Shown one piece after another: positions 8,454 through 17,397 of a DNA stretch of 24,319 nucleotides; positions within the stretch are counted from its first letter, which is position 1; every line of letters begins with the position of its first letter. The notes under the pieces were generated by a model that was not told the origin of the DNA, did not search any database, and saw only the letters and a list, made by a program, of their open reading frames with translations. Source of the DNA: Gemmatimonadota bacterium. Its GTDB lineage: Bacteria; JBHIER01; G020348925. The stretch covers positions 3,227,983 to 3,252,301 of the forward strand of contig CP070758.1 in the NCBI GenBank assembly GCA_020348925.1. The letters are read 5' to 3'. Both the position numbers and the translations under genes were made by a program.

Positions 8454-11400
8454 ATGACTCAAACTCGGGCAATAGCTGCTAAAATTGTTGAGGCGATCAA
8501 GCGCGCCAAATCAGAAACCGACGTTCAGACCCAATTTGAAAATGTGCTCCGTCAATATACAGATGAAACCGGCTGGGAATTAACCATTCGTCCCGAGCTC
8601 AAGCGAACCATTGTCGGGGCTGGTGGGGCTGATACCGTCTTGGGCCACGTTGTTATTGCGTACGAGAAGCCGGGGAAACTGAGAGAGAGCAACGACACTC
8701 CCGGAAATAGTGAGACGATAGAACAGCTTGCTCGAACAATCACAGATCTATCCGCAAAGGAGAGACGGCTTCTCGCCGGCGTCGCCACGGACGGCCGCCG
8801 TATTCTCTTTCTCTTCCCCCGGCGGGGCAAGTTCGTTCCCACTGATCCACGGCCTCTGTCGGCTGAATCCGTCCAAGTATTCTTCAATACAATGCAGGCA
8901 TTGCATCGCAAGATCCTCTCTCCCGGGAAACTGAATAGAGACTTCGGTCCGGCGAGTGCGGTGACCCGTTTGGGTCTAACCACACTTTACAATAAGTTGA
9001 ACAATGCTTCCCATCCAAAGATTGAAATGATATTCCGGGAGTGGGATCGCATTTTTGGGATCGTTTACGGAGAGAAAATACCCCAGGCTGGTCAGAAAGC
9101 AAAAACGTTGGCGAAGTTATACAAGATTGAGAAAACAGTCCGAGTGAAACCATTGCTCTTCTCCGTGCACACGTACTTCGCCCTGTTCCTGAAACTTTTG
9201 GTGGCTGAACTCCTGGGTCATGTGAAAAACCGCTCTTCGTTCACACAGGAGTTGTCCCTCCTTGAGGACGCCTCTCTCAAAGAGAAAATGTTTTCCCTTG
9301 AGGAAGGAGAGAGCTTTCATGCACTCGGGGTGAGGAATTTTCTGGAGGGAGACCTCTTCTCATGGTACCTGGTAGCCTGGGACGGCGTTGTAGCAGGCAT
9401 GGTGAGGGAGGTGTGCGCGACCTTGAGTCAGTACGAACCACCGACAGTCTCATTTCTTCCGGAGGAGGTTCAGGACCTTCTGAAAAAGCTCTACCAGAAT
9501 CTTATTCCTAAAAAATTGCGCCACGATCTCGGTGAGTACCACACTCCGGATTGGCTGGCGGAGCGATTGCTCAACCAGGTTGGGTATGAGGGGAATCCAG
9601 ACAAGCGGATCCTGGACCCGAGCTGCGGCTCGGGTACTTTTCTGGTGCTCATCATCAATCGAATCCGCCAATTTCTTGAGGATCATTTCGGTCGTTTTCC
9701 GGATCCATCGGTCGTATTGAATAAAATTCTTAACAATGTGGTTGGTTTCGAGTTAAATCCTCTGGCCGTCATTACTGCCAGAGCAAACTACATTATGGCC
9801 CTGAGTGATCTCCTTCATGACATGAAAGGAGACGTCCAAATCCCCGTCTATTTCACCGATTCCATTCTCGTGCCCCAGGAGCAGATTGAACTTTTCTCAA
9901 AGGGATACCTTCTGCAGACAACGGTCGGGGAATTCTCTGTTCCCTCCGAGATTGTTCAAGCCAATAAGGTCGACAGTCTGACCTCCCTTTTGGATGAGAG
10001 TGTGCGTCTCCAATCAGGTGTCGATATCTTCGTAGAGCGGGCCAGACGTTCCTGTGGTCTTGACGATGAGAGTTTTCATGCGGCGAAATCAAGCATAGTT
10101 GAATTATACCAAACCATGGTGAACCTCGAGCGACAAGGCCGAAACCGAATCTGGTCCAAAATTATCAAAAATGCCTTTGCCCCGATCTATGAGGATCGAT
10201 TCGATTACGTCGTCGGCAACCCGCCTTGGGTCAATTGGGAATGTCTGGCGCCAGAATATCGGATGGCAACAGGAAAACTGTGGGAAAAGTACGAGCTGCC
10301 AGCGAAATCCGGTGGCGTGCCATTCGAATTGGGTAAACAGAAACGCGATTGTGCTCTGCTCTTCACCTATGCAAATATAGATAACTACCTCAAGGACAAA
10401 GGGAGATTGGCCTTTGTGATCACTCAAACTGTGTTGAAAACCCAGGGAGGCGAGGTTTTTCGAAGATTCCAACTTGACAAGAACCGACCTGTTAAAGTTA
10501 TTCATGTGGACGATGTCGCAGAGCTCCAACCACTTGAAGGTGTTCCAAACAGAACAAGCGTATTGGTTGTACAGAAAGCCGCGTCGACAAGATATCCCGT
10601 TCCGTATACACTCTGGCGGAAAAAGAAGGGTGAAAAAATCTCATTTGATAAGACCCTTGCCGAAGTGATGGAAGCGACGCAGCGCGTCAAACTTTATGCA
10701 AGACCGGTTGACGAAGGAAATATGGTCTCCTCGTGGATCACTGCCAGAGCCAAGACGTTGATCGCACTGCGAAAAATTATCGGCGCTTCAGACTATGAGG
10801 CAAGAGCGGGAGTATGCACGTGGGCGAACGGTATCTATCTGGTCGGGATCACAGAAAAAAGATCCGATGATTCGGTTATGGTTGAGAACCTCCAGAACGT
10901 CGGAAAGAGAACGATTCCAAAAGTACAAAAGCCTATCGAACCGGATTTGCTCTATCCGGTTCTCCGAGGACGTGAGGTGTCACGATGGTTTTACTCATCA
11001 GACTTTTACATCATTCTTCCTCATACTGAAGAAACGGCATGGCAGCCAATAGCGGTGGTTGCCATGGAAACAGCTTTTCCAAAGACCTTTGCGTATCTGA
11101 AAGAATTTGAGCATATCCTTGTTGCCCGTTCTGGATATGTTCAACTCCGCAAGGGACAGCCGTTCTATATTCTGGGGAATACGAATCCTGATATATATGC
11201 GAATTTCAAGGTGGTATGGACCCGAGTTGGGACGGACATAACAGCCTGTGTGATCAGTCGTAAAGAGGACAGGTTTCTCAATCGAAAGACCATAATTCCC
11301 CTCGAAACGGTGACCATGGTCCCTTTTGAAAAACAGGATGAGGCGCATTTTTTCTGCGCTGTATTAAACTCGTCTCTGGCCCGAATCGTCATAACAACCT

Positions 11401-11696
11401 ATTCTTCTCAAGCTACCGGGAGTTTCGGATCACCCCATATTCTGGAACATGTGGCCATCCCCCGCTTTCGCCGTTCAGATCCAGGTCACCAAGAACTTGC
11501 GGAACTCTCTCTGCAGGCCCATCGGCTGGCAGTTCTTCGTAGCGGTGGGACCGTAGGGCTTCCAGGACAGGGAAAGGCAGAGGGGCTGTTTCTCAAAGAG
11601 ATTGAGGAGGCGATCGACACAAAAGTCGCGCAACTGTGGAACATTACTGATGAGGAGTTGACGGAGATAAAGCGCAGCCTCAGGGAATTGCGTTGA
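8454..11696 (+). CDS. Single-chain N6-adenine DNA methyltransferase (type IIG-like restriction-modification protein or orphan methylase)
   Basis: The protein has 1080 aa; ATG 8454 is preceded by GAGG at 8439-8442. Residues 358-373 (DLGEYHTPDWLAERLL) are a motif X-like SAM site. DPSCGSGTFL (388-397) is motif I, GFELNPLAVITARANY (431-446) motif II and NPPW (589-592) catalytic motif IV, so it is a gamma-class adenine-N6 methylase of the Eco57I/TaqI type. The C-terminus (LRGREVSRWF, then VLNSSLARIVITTYSS and HVAIPRF) is a TaqI-like target-recognition domain. The first 100 residues look like a PD-(D/E)xK fold: FENVLRQY helix, D60 before GHVVIAYEK, then EQLAR. The expected ExK reads AYE, so the nuclease may be degenerate. 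No separate specificity or nuclease subunit is nearby. Expected role: host DNA modification, possibly with cleavage of foreign DNA. The methylase call is firm; the nuclease is inferred. Confidence 0.88.
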   Translation: MTQTRAIAAKIVEAIKRAKSETDVQTQFENVLRQYTDETGWELTIRPELKRTIVGAGGADTVLGHVVIAYEKPGKLRESNDTPGNSETIEQLARTITDLSAKERRLLAGVATDGRRILFLFPRRGKFVPTDPRPLSAESVQVFFNTMQALHRKILSPGKLNRDFGPASAVTRLGLTTLYNKLNNASHPKIEMIFREWDRIFGIVYGEKIPQAGQKAKTLAKLYKIEKTVRVKPLLFSVHTYFALFLKLLVAELLGHVKNRSSFTQELSLLEDASLKEKMFSLEEGESFHALGVRNFLEGDLFSWYLVAWDGVVAGMVREVCATLSQYEPPTVSFLPEEVQDLLKKLYQNLIPKKLRHDLGEYHTPDWLAERLLNQVGYEGNPDKRILDPSCGSGTFLVLIINRIRQFLEDHFGRFPDPSVVLNKILNNVVGFELNPLAVITARANYIMALSDLLHDMKGDVQIPVYFTDSILVPQEQIELFSKGYLLQTTVGEFSVPSEIVQANKVDSLTSLLDESVRLQSGVDIFVERARRSCGLDDESFHAAKSSIVELYQTMVNLERQGRNRIWSKIIKNAFAPIYEDRFDYVVGNPPWVNWECLAPEYRMATGKLWEKYELPAKSGGVPFELGKQKRDCALLFTYANIDNYLKDKGRLAFVITQTVLKTQGGEVFRRFQLDKNRPVKVIHVDDVAELQPLEGVPNRTSVLVVQKAASTRYPVPYTLWRKKKGEKISFDKTLAEVMEATQRVKLYARPVDEGNMVSSWITARAKTLIALRKIIGASDYEARAGVCTWANGIYLVGITEKRSDDSVMVENLQNVGKRTIPKVQKPIEPDLLYPVLRGREVSRWFYSSDFYIILPHTEETAWQPIAVVAMETAFPKTFAYLKEFEHILVARSGYVQLRKGQPFYILGNTNPDIYANFKVVWTRVGTDITACVISRKEDRFLNRKTIIPLETVTMVPFEKQDEAHFFCAVLNSSLARIVITTYSSQATGSFGSPHILEHVAIPRFRRSDPGHQELAELSLQAHRLAVLRSGGTVGLPGQGKAEGLFLKEIEEAIDTKVAQLWNITDEELTEIKRSLRELR

Positions 11697-11796
11697 TCGA
11701 AATATCATGACCGGCAACTGTTGAATTCATGAGGTTCATTTCCGGGACAATTATTGAAAAAACGATCTGTGTTTCATTCTTCACAAGGAGCATCGC

Positions 11797-13032
11797 ATGC
11801 TCAGAGAAAGAGTCTTTCAACGGATTGTACTCATAGTCTGTGTGTTCTGTGTTCCCCTTGGCCATTCGATAGAAGCCCAACAGGAAGCACGTATTGGACG
11901 GTACGAGAATGGTCTCGTGGGCTCGGACCAACCGACAACACTGGCTGCATCATCAGGATTTATATCGTCCTTCATGTTCCCCTTCTCGGCGGCAAAGAGA
12001 ATAGTTAAATTATCGAAGATACGATACAATCGGGTGGAAGGAATATTTCTTGGTGTGAGCCCTCCCAAGCTGGCGAAGGCTGATTTCGAGGTTTTCGGGT
12101 ACCTGGGCTACGGTTTTGAAAGCTCCAAATGGCGATATGAAGTCGGCTTGAAACGATCCTGGTTTTGGATGAACAGACTGGAAATAGGGGCAGCCCACTA
12201 TGATTTGACCGATACACAGGATCGATGGATCGTCTCCGGACTGGAGAACACTCTGGCCGCCCTTCTGTTTCGTGAAGATTTTATGGATTATTACCGACGC
12301 AAGGGCTGGCGGTTTTTTGCGAGTCAGAATATTAGTGAGGTGTACAAATTGGGGCTTGAATTTCGAAGCGATCGTTATGAGGGTATGCACAAACGTACGG
12401 ATTGGAGTATCTTTGGGGGTGATAAAAAATTCCGACACAACCCTTCAATAGACGAAGGGAAAATGGAGAGTCTGGTGGCCACCGCTGAGGTAGACATGAT
12501 GGGCTATCGTCAGGGGTGGATTTTTCGAGGGGAGTATGAAAAGGCGGGTGATCCTTTCGGGGGTGATTTCGACTTTCAGCGGCTGTGGTTACAAAGTAAG
12601 CGTTATCAACGTACGTTCGGTAATCAACAGGCGGTCATTCGTGTCATGGCCGGTTTTCATAAGAGGACGTGGCCAGACATCGTACCTGAACAGAAACGAT
12701 TCGATCTGGGTGGGATCGAAAGCTTGAGGGGATTTCCCTTTAAGGTGTTCACCGGAGATCGAATGGTGTTGGGTAATTTCTATTATCTCTTTGGCGGGGA
12801 TATCCTCGGCCGGTCTAACATTTCGATCGTACGCACCCTGCAGCTCATTCTGTTCGTCGACACAGGGGCAACTTTCAATCGCAACAAGAACCTGCAGCTC
12901 AGGGACCTAAACACCGATGGAGGAGTGGCCCTCGCCGATTTGGAAAATAGTTTTCGCATAAATTTTGCGAAGCGTCTGGATCGGTGGAAGAATTCAATCG
13001 AAATTACCGTCAGACTTATGAGAAAGTTCTAA
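11797..13032 (+). CDS. Omp85/BamA-like outer-membrane beta-barrel protein without POTRA domains
   Basis: The protein has 411 aa; ATG 11797 has a good AAGGAG at 11785-11790. The signal peptide spans about residues 1-28 (IVLIVCVFCVPLGHSIEAQ). YNRVEGIFLG at 77-86 is the barrel-entry motif seen in DUF5686 and surface-antigen proteins. Many amphipathic strands follow. LGGIESLRGF (304-313) is the Omp85 loop-6 (V/L)RGF motif, and LFVDTGATF (352-360) is the usual penultimate strand. The chain ends in Phe. No POTRA repeats, patatin domain or N-terminal carboxypeptidase-like domain is present, so this is a bare barrel. Omp85 proteins insert or export outer-membrane proteins; what a POTRA-less one handles is unknown. 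It is the first gene of an apparent operon with the VCBS protein (35-base gap) and the deacetylase. Confidence 0.8.
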   Translation: MLRERVFQRIVLIVCVFCVPLGHSIEAQQEARIGRYENGLVGSDQPTTLAASSGFISSFMFPFSAAKRIVKLSKIRYNRVEGIFLGVSPPKLAKADFEVFGYLGYGFESSKWRYEVGLKRSWFWMNRLEIGAAHYDLTDTQDRWIVSGLENTLAALLFREDFMDYYRRKGWRFFASQNISEVYKLGLEFRSDRYEGMHKRTDWSIFGGDKKFRHNPSIDEGKMESLVATAEVDMMGYRQGWIFRGEYEKAGDPFGGDFDFQRLWLQSKRYQRTFGNQQAVIRVMAGFHKRTWPDIVPEQKRFDLGGIESLRGFPFKVFTGDRMVLGNFYYLFGGDILGRSNISIVRTLQLILFVDTGATFNRNKNLQLRDLNTDGGVALADLENSFRINFAKRLDRWKNSIEITVRLMRKF

Positions 13033-13067
13033 TCCCAATTCTTGATTTCATAAAAGGGAGTGAAGCA

Positions 13068-14561
13068 ATGAATCGCGTTCAGAATCTATTCCTGATAACT
13101 GTTCTGATGCTCACACCCCTGTCGCAAGTCTTAGGTTCATTTTTTGATCGTACGACCCTCAAGACCGAAGGAAAAATTGTTGATGGGGCTGTCGAGGACC
13201 TCAATGACGATGGTCTGCTTGACGTTCTTGCTGTCTACGCTACTGAGCGCCATCCTCATACGCGACGCTGGTTGGCGGTCTTCTGGCAACAAGGAAAACG
13301 GCTCTTCGATCCAGAGCCGAATCAAATTTGGGAGGTTGATCCTGGGGCGGCCATCCTGGACATCGGAGATATCAGTTCTGATCCCGGACGGGAGATCGTC
13401 TTAATGTCGGGAGATGGAATTCACTTTTACGGACAGAAGAACGGAGCCTTTGTCGATGAGTACCGGAAAGTGATCGAGACGACAACCATCTTTTGTCTGG
13501 GTGAGGACGATGATCTCCCGACGTGGAACTTTGCCCGGGACATTTGTCGGAATGTTGGAGACGAGATACTTATTCCAAAATTTGGAGCGATTGAGCTGTG
13601 GTCCCGGGGAGAGGATGGAGCCTATCGGCTGACACAGACGTTTCCGGTGAAGATGCCCACAAGGGTGTCCGCTGAAACGCCGGGTGATAACTATTCGTAC
13701 GCTATGAGGGCAGACTACCGGGTCCCCAAAATTGAATGTAAAGACTTTAATAACGACGGCAGTACTGATGTTCTCGTTTGCTGGGAGGATAATCTCAACG
13801 TATTTCTGCAGAACAGGGATGGCGCTTTCCGTTCCTCCCCGGATCATGAGTTTCAACTGGAGCTTCGCACGGACGATGAGCTGGAGAATGATGAGGTTGA
13901 GCTTCTCTTATCCGTGGACGATCTGAACGGGGATGGGTACATGGATATCGTGGTCAATAAAATGAAGGGTGGTCTGGCGAATGCAAAAACTGAAACAAAT
14001 TTCTACATGGCCCATGGGGGGAATACTTTTCGCCAAACGCCCGATCATTTCATGACAGCGGACGATGCAATCTCACAGCCATATCTTGTTGACCTCGACG
14101 GTGACAACCGGCTTGACCTCATACAGCCCGAGATAAAAATGGGGATCAAATCTGTGGTAAGCATGTTGCTGATGAAGAAATTTAATATCAGCTTCCTGGT
14201 CTATCTCAACCGGGAGGAAGGTCTTTTTTCTGAGGAACCGGACTTCAGTACAAAAGTGAGCTTCAAGCTCGATTTCACTCGCCGGGGAGGAACAGCCTCC
14301 CCGCTTATTGAATTTGAAGGCGATTACAACGGCGATGGCCGTAAAGATTTAGCCGTGGGCACGGCGGAAGAAGAACTCTCGGTCTTTTTCGGCGACAGAC
14401 ATAAAGTGTTTACGAATAAACCCCAAGTTGTAGAGAAGGTACGAACCTCTTCACACGCGGTGGCGAAAGATTTCGATGGAGATGGGAAAGTCGAACTCCT
14501 CCTCTACTACCCTGACCAGAACGAGTTGAAGAATCGTATGGTTCTCCTCTGGCCAAAATAG
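13068..14561 (+). CDS. Exported VCBS/FG-GAP repeat protein
   Basis: The protein has 497 aa counting from ATG 13068, chosen because AAAGGGAG (13053-13060) sits 7 bases upstream and the chain then begins with a signal peptide (LFLITVLMLTPLSQVLG). An earlier in-frame ATG at 12984 overlaps the previous gene. Six calcium-loop motifs of the D-x-N/D-x-D-G type mark beta-propeller blades: DLNDDGLLD (44), DFNNDGSTD (226), DLNGDGYMD (285), DLDGDNRLD (342), DYNGDGRKD (419) and DFDGDGKVE (468). No sorting domain follows the last blade, so the protein probably stays in the periplasm or works with the barrel protein encoded just before it. Such propellers usually bind proteins or glycans, and no catalytic motif is visible. 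It ends at TAG 14559-14561, 7 bases before the next gene. Confidence 0.82.
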   Translation: MNRVQNLFLITVLMLTPLSQVLGSFFDRTTLKTEGKIVDGAVEDLNDDGLLDVLAVYATERHPHTRRWLAVFWQQGKRLFDPEPNQIWEVDPGAAILDIGDISSDPGREIVLMSGDGIHFYGQKNGAFVDEYRKVIETTTIFCLGEDDDLPTWNFARDICRNVGDEILIPKFGAIELWSRGEDGAYRLTQTFPVKMPTRVSAETPGDNYSYAMRADYRVPKIECKDFNNDGSTDVLVCWEDNLNVFLQNRDGAFRSSPDHEFQLELRTDDELENDEVELLLSVDDLNGDGYMDIVVNKMKGGLANAKTETNFYMAHGGNTFRQTPDHFMTADDAISQPYLVDLDGDNRLDLIQPEIKMGIKSVVSMLLMKKFNISFLVYLNREEGLFSEEPDFSTKVSFKLDFTRRGGTASPLIEFEGDYNGDGRKDLAVGTAEEELSVFFGDRHKVFTNKPQVVEKVRTSSHAVAKDFDGDGKVELLLYYPDQNELKNRMVLLWPK

Positions 14562-14568
14562 AAATCCT

Positions 14569-15753
14569 GTGGCAAAAAGAAGCAAATCGGTCACCTCTGC
14601 AAGATATCGATCCCGCCGAGGGACGAGACAAAAGACGAAGAGTCGGAATACCGCCAAGCGTCTCCTTGTGCTCGTGGTCGTTGTGGGAGTTGGCTTCCTT
14701 CCCTTTGAGAAGCTTTCGCAAGAGGATCCCGAAGTGACTTTGAGTGTTGTCCCCCCCGACTATTCGACCCTGGCTGATATGCTGGACGAGGCTGCAGTTC
14801 GAGCCCTGACGGATCTTGGGGTTCTGCCGGACTGGATTCAAAGGACCCAGCTGAAGATGAGCGCTGAAACCAAATTTCCACTATATACCAGGACCAGAGT
14901 CAGAGTCCCTGTGAATCTTCCTCTGGCCCTGTGCAATCTCGAAGTGACAAAGGCGGTTCAACAACTGGGTGGAGGCGTCATCGACGGCTCTGAGAACGGC
15001 CTTGGAACAATCGTCACCCTGAGCATAGGTGTCCGGGATCATACAACCGGTAAAATTATTTTAAGGAGAGATACCTCTCTCGAACGAGGCGAGGGGAAAG
15101 CAGCAATCATCATCGATGATTTTGGTGAAAGCATGAATGAAACATGTAACGGATTTCTGAGCCTCAACCAACCCTTGACACTCGCCGTTTTGCCCAGTCT
15201 GGGAGCCTCAAAGGAGATTGCTGAACAAGCGCACCAGCGTGGATTCGAAGTAATGCTCCATCTCCCGATGGAACCTCATAACTCCCAGATGGATCCAGGC
15301 AAGGGTGCCATCTCTGTTCATATGACTCTTCCCGAAATCAGAGCACGAGTTCAGAAAAATCTCGAGAGTGTGCCCCACATTCGGGGAGTGAACAATCATA
15401 TGGGATCGATGGTCACGGAAAACGATACGGTTATTGAGGCGGTATTGAGGGAGATTGGCAGGAAAAAACTCTATTGGGTCGATAGTAGAACTTCAAGCAA
15501 ATCCAAAGCCTACGACGTTGCAAAAAAAATAGGTCTCAAAGCTACGCGATCCAGATTGTTTCTTGACAACGAACCGGAGATCGAAAAAATCCGAGCGAAG
15601 TTGGAGGAATTGTATGAATTGACGACGACCCAGGATTCGGTGATAGCCATTGGTCACTGCCGCCCACTGACTCTGCAAGTGCTTAAAAAAGAATTGCCGA
15701 AGCTGGAAAAGAAGGGTATCACATTTGTGTATGCTTCGGAGCTTATCGAGTGA
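14569..15753 (+). CDS. Divergent polysaccharide deacetylase (YibQ/DUF610 family), membrane-anchored
   Basis: The protein has 394 aa from a GTG start at 14569; no ATG fits before the transmembrane segment. A basic N-terminus (KRSKSVTSARYRSRRGTRQK) precedes one membrane helix at about 31-44 (RLLVLVVVVGVGFL), so it is an inner-membrane protein facing the periplasm. A linker domain runs to about residue 175. The NodB-like barrel of PF04748 follows: AIIIDDFG (179-186), HLPMEP (231-236), NNHMGS (275-280), WVDSRTS (303-309) and IGHCRP (361-366). The Asp pair and His residues of the family are present. Members resemble metal-dependent sugar N-deacetylases, but their substrate is mostly undefined. It is the last gene of the three-gene envelope operon, which suggests a role in cell-wall or surface glycan modification. 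Confidence 0.9.
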   Translation: MAKRSKSVTSARYRSRRGTRQKTKSRNTAKRLLVLVVVVGVGFLPFEKLSQEDPEVTLSVVPPDYSTLADMLDEAAVRALTDLGVLPDWIQRTQLKMSAETKFPLYTRTRVRVPVNLPLALCNLEVTKAVQQLGGGVIDGSENGLGTIVTLSIGVRDHTTGKIILRRDTSLERGEGKAAIIIDDFGESMNETCNGFLSLNQPLTLAVLPSLGASKEIAEQAHQRGFEVMLHLPMEPHNSQMDPGKGAISVHMTLPEIRARVQKNLESVPHIRGVNNHMGSMVTENDTVIEAVLREIGRKKLYWVDSRTSSKSKAYDVAKKIGLKATRSRLFLDNEPEIEKIRAKLEELYELTTTQDSVIAIGHCRPLTLQVLKKELPKLEKKGITFVYASELIE

Positions 15754-16111
15754 ACCAACGCAATTGAAAAATTGCTCACTTGAAAATGAAAAGTGTTCAT
15801 TGAAACATGCAATATCAGGGTTTCTCATAACAGCCTCGTCTTTTCATGTCATTGCGAGGAGCAAAGTGTGACGGAGATTTTTCACTTCGTTCGGAACAGG
15901 CTCCGCAATCTCCTTCTGTCATGGGATTGCTTCGCTATCGCTGGCAGAGGCAGGTGCCAGTTTTCACTATCCCTAAAAAAGTGGCTTCAATCATCAAAGG
16001 TCACAATGAAAGAAAGGAGATTTTATCAGGAAATTTGAGAACTGATTCTGTCTACCGCGCTTTGCCTTTTGAACTATTCATTTTTCACTTCAATTTCATG
16101 GAGGTATTCCT
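15754..16111. other. Intergenic region before pdxJ
   Basis: It holds one degenerate palindromic element (15847-15945). The remainder is AT-rich, with several small in-frame stretches but no ribosome site or domain. The end carries the pdxJ ribosome site GGAGG at 16100-16104. Confidence 0.5.
15847..15945 (+). repeat. Degenerate palindromic repeat (TGTCATTGCGAG type)
   Basis: It begins TGTCATTGCGAGGAGC at 15847. It contains GGAGATT (15873-15879) paired with AATCTCC (15907-15913), then GGATTGCTTCGC. The matching right end (...CGCAATGACA) is worn away. It shares its left end with the better-preserved copy at 20685-20760. Elements with this sequence are known as dispersed repeats in many environmental genomes. 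Confidence 0.55.
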
Positions 16112-16834
16112 ATGAGACTGGGAGTAAACATCGATCACGTCGCCACAGTGCGCCAGGCTCGTGGTACGAACGAACCGGATCCTGTGGCTGCTTCTTTTCT
16201 GGTTGAGTTAGCGGGAGCTGAGGGGATCGTGGTCCATCTCCGTGAAGACAGACGGCACATTCAGGACAGAGATTTGGAAATTTTACGAAAAGTGGTGAAG
16301 CTTCATCTCAACCTCGAAATGGCCGCCACGGAGGAGATGATCGAGATCGCCTTGAAGACAAAACCCGACATGGTCACGCTCGTTCCGGAGAAGCGGGAGG
16401 AACTGACCACCGAGGGGGGATTGGATGTCGTAAATCTTTCTGGCGAACTCTCATCGGCGATTGCAAACCTCAAGACCGGAGGAATTGTGGTGAGCCTGTT
16501 TATTAATCCGGACATGGCCCAGATCAAGGCATCTGCGAAAGTCGGAGCGGACGTGGTGGAGTTACATGCGGGTGAATACGCCAATGCGCAGGATGCGGAG
16601 GAAGAGGTGGCTCAATTGGAGCGGCTGCGCAACGGGGCGATTCTGGCTGAGAAGCTCGCCCTTGGCGTCAGTGCCGGCCACGGCCTGACGTACCAGAATG
16701 TGGACAACATCTGCGCCATCGAGCCCATCGAGGAACTCAATATCGGCCACTCTATCATATCGCGGGCGGTTTTGGTAGGATTGGAGCGAGCAGTCCGGGA
16801 TATGCTCGACATTATGCGCAGGGTTTCGGCGTAG
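16112..16834 (+). CDS. pdxJ: Pyridoxine 5'-phosphate synthase
   Basis: The protein has 240 aa, full length for the family; ATG 16112 has GGAGG at 16100-16104. It makes pyridoxine 5'-phosphate from 1-deoxyxylulose 5-phosphate and 3-amino-2-oxopropyl phosphate, the last ring-closing step of the DXP-dependent vitamin B6 route, in the cytosol. Family blocks are [14 protein letters not shown] (5-18) with a TNEPDP phosphate loop, HLREDRRHI (42-50) with the catalytic His42, LNLEMA with Glu69, [17 protein letters not shown] (89-105), VSLFINP (127-133), ELHAGEYA (150-157) and [10 protein letters not shown] with His190. The fold is a (beta/alpha)8 barrel. The gene stands alone, with long gaps on both sides, and ends at TAG. 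Confidence 0.97.
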   Translation: MRLGVNIDHVATVRQARGTNEPDPVAASFLVELAGAEGIVVHLREDRRHIQDRDLEILRKVVKLHLNLEMAATEEMIEIALKTKPDMVTLVPEKREELTTEGGLDVVNLSGELSSAIANLKTGGIVVSLFINPDMAQIKASAKVGADVVELHAGEYANAQDAEEEVAQLERLRNGAILAEKLALGVSAGHGLTYQNVDNICAIEPIEELNIGHSIISRAVLVGLERAVRDMLDIMRRVSA

Positions 16835-17363
16835 TCCTTTTCGATCGCAGGGACAAAGAATTACCTCCTGTCGCTCGTTGTGTCTCAATCGAGGCAGGAC
16901 CCCTTTGCAAATGCCTACTTGTCCTGGCTCTTTGTAACCGTTCATTTACAGCCGAACTTATCGGAACGTCAATACATTTTGAGCCTGCTTTATTCACAAG
17001 CTGTCATTCCGGTCCCGATTTATCTGGAAATCTCCTCGGTTGGATCAACATCCTCTCTATTAAGGAGATTCCGGTATAAAACCGGAATGACAGGCAGGGT
17101 TTCTGTGGAAAGCAGAAGCCAACGGAGTTCAAAACCGATAATTTTCATAAGTCACATAGAATAAATATGTTAATTTATTTTTTACCAATTTTATGAATAA
17201 TCCAAATTATAAATTTACGTTTTTTTTGCACATTCGAATGCTCATGGACATGAATCTCATCCAACTCTAAGAATTTTAATGTCTTAAAATTTATATATTT
17301 AGATGGTTCTCCGAAAAAATATGAAAAATAATGACAAATAATTGTAAAACATGAATTTTATCC
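16835..17363. other. Gene-free region downstream of pdxJ
   Basis: A palindromic element lies at 17001-17093. From about 17161 to 17363 the sequence is strongly AT-rich with many A and T runs, like an upstream promoter (UP) region or curved DNA ahead of the strong promoter at 17364. No coding sequence can be supported. Confidence 0.5.
17001..17093 (+). repeat. Palindromic element with 13-bp perfect terminal inverted repeats
   Basis: CTGTCATTCCGGT (17001-17013) is the exact reverse complement of ACCGGAATGACAG (17081-17093). A second, inner pair (GGAAATCTCC near 17026 and GGAGATTCC at 17064-17072) gives a 93-base nested palindrome. The ends follow the same TGTCATT.../...AATGACA plan as the repeats at 15847, 20227 and 20685. 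It carries no gene, so it is a MITE- or REP-like element. Confidence 0.7.
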
Positions 17364-17391
17364 TTGACAAATTGAAAAAAAGGACTATACT
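17364..17391 (+). promoter_or_regulatory. Near-consensus sigma70 promoter
   Basis: TTGACA at 17364-17369 and TATACT at 17386-17391 are separated by 16 bases, and an AT-rich block precedes them. It is one of the best promoter matches in the window. Transcription should begin near 17398. No sizeable gene follows before the terminator at 17703. Confidence 0.7.
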
Positions 17392-17397
17392 AAGAAT

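Noticed and set aside
15793-16115. Small plus-strand frames before pdxJ
   Set aside because: They run through a palindromic repeat and have no ribosome site or family resemblance.
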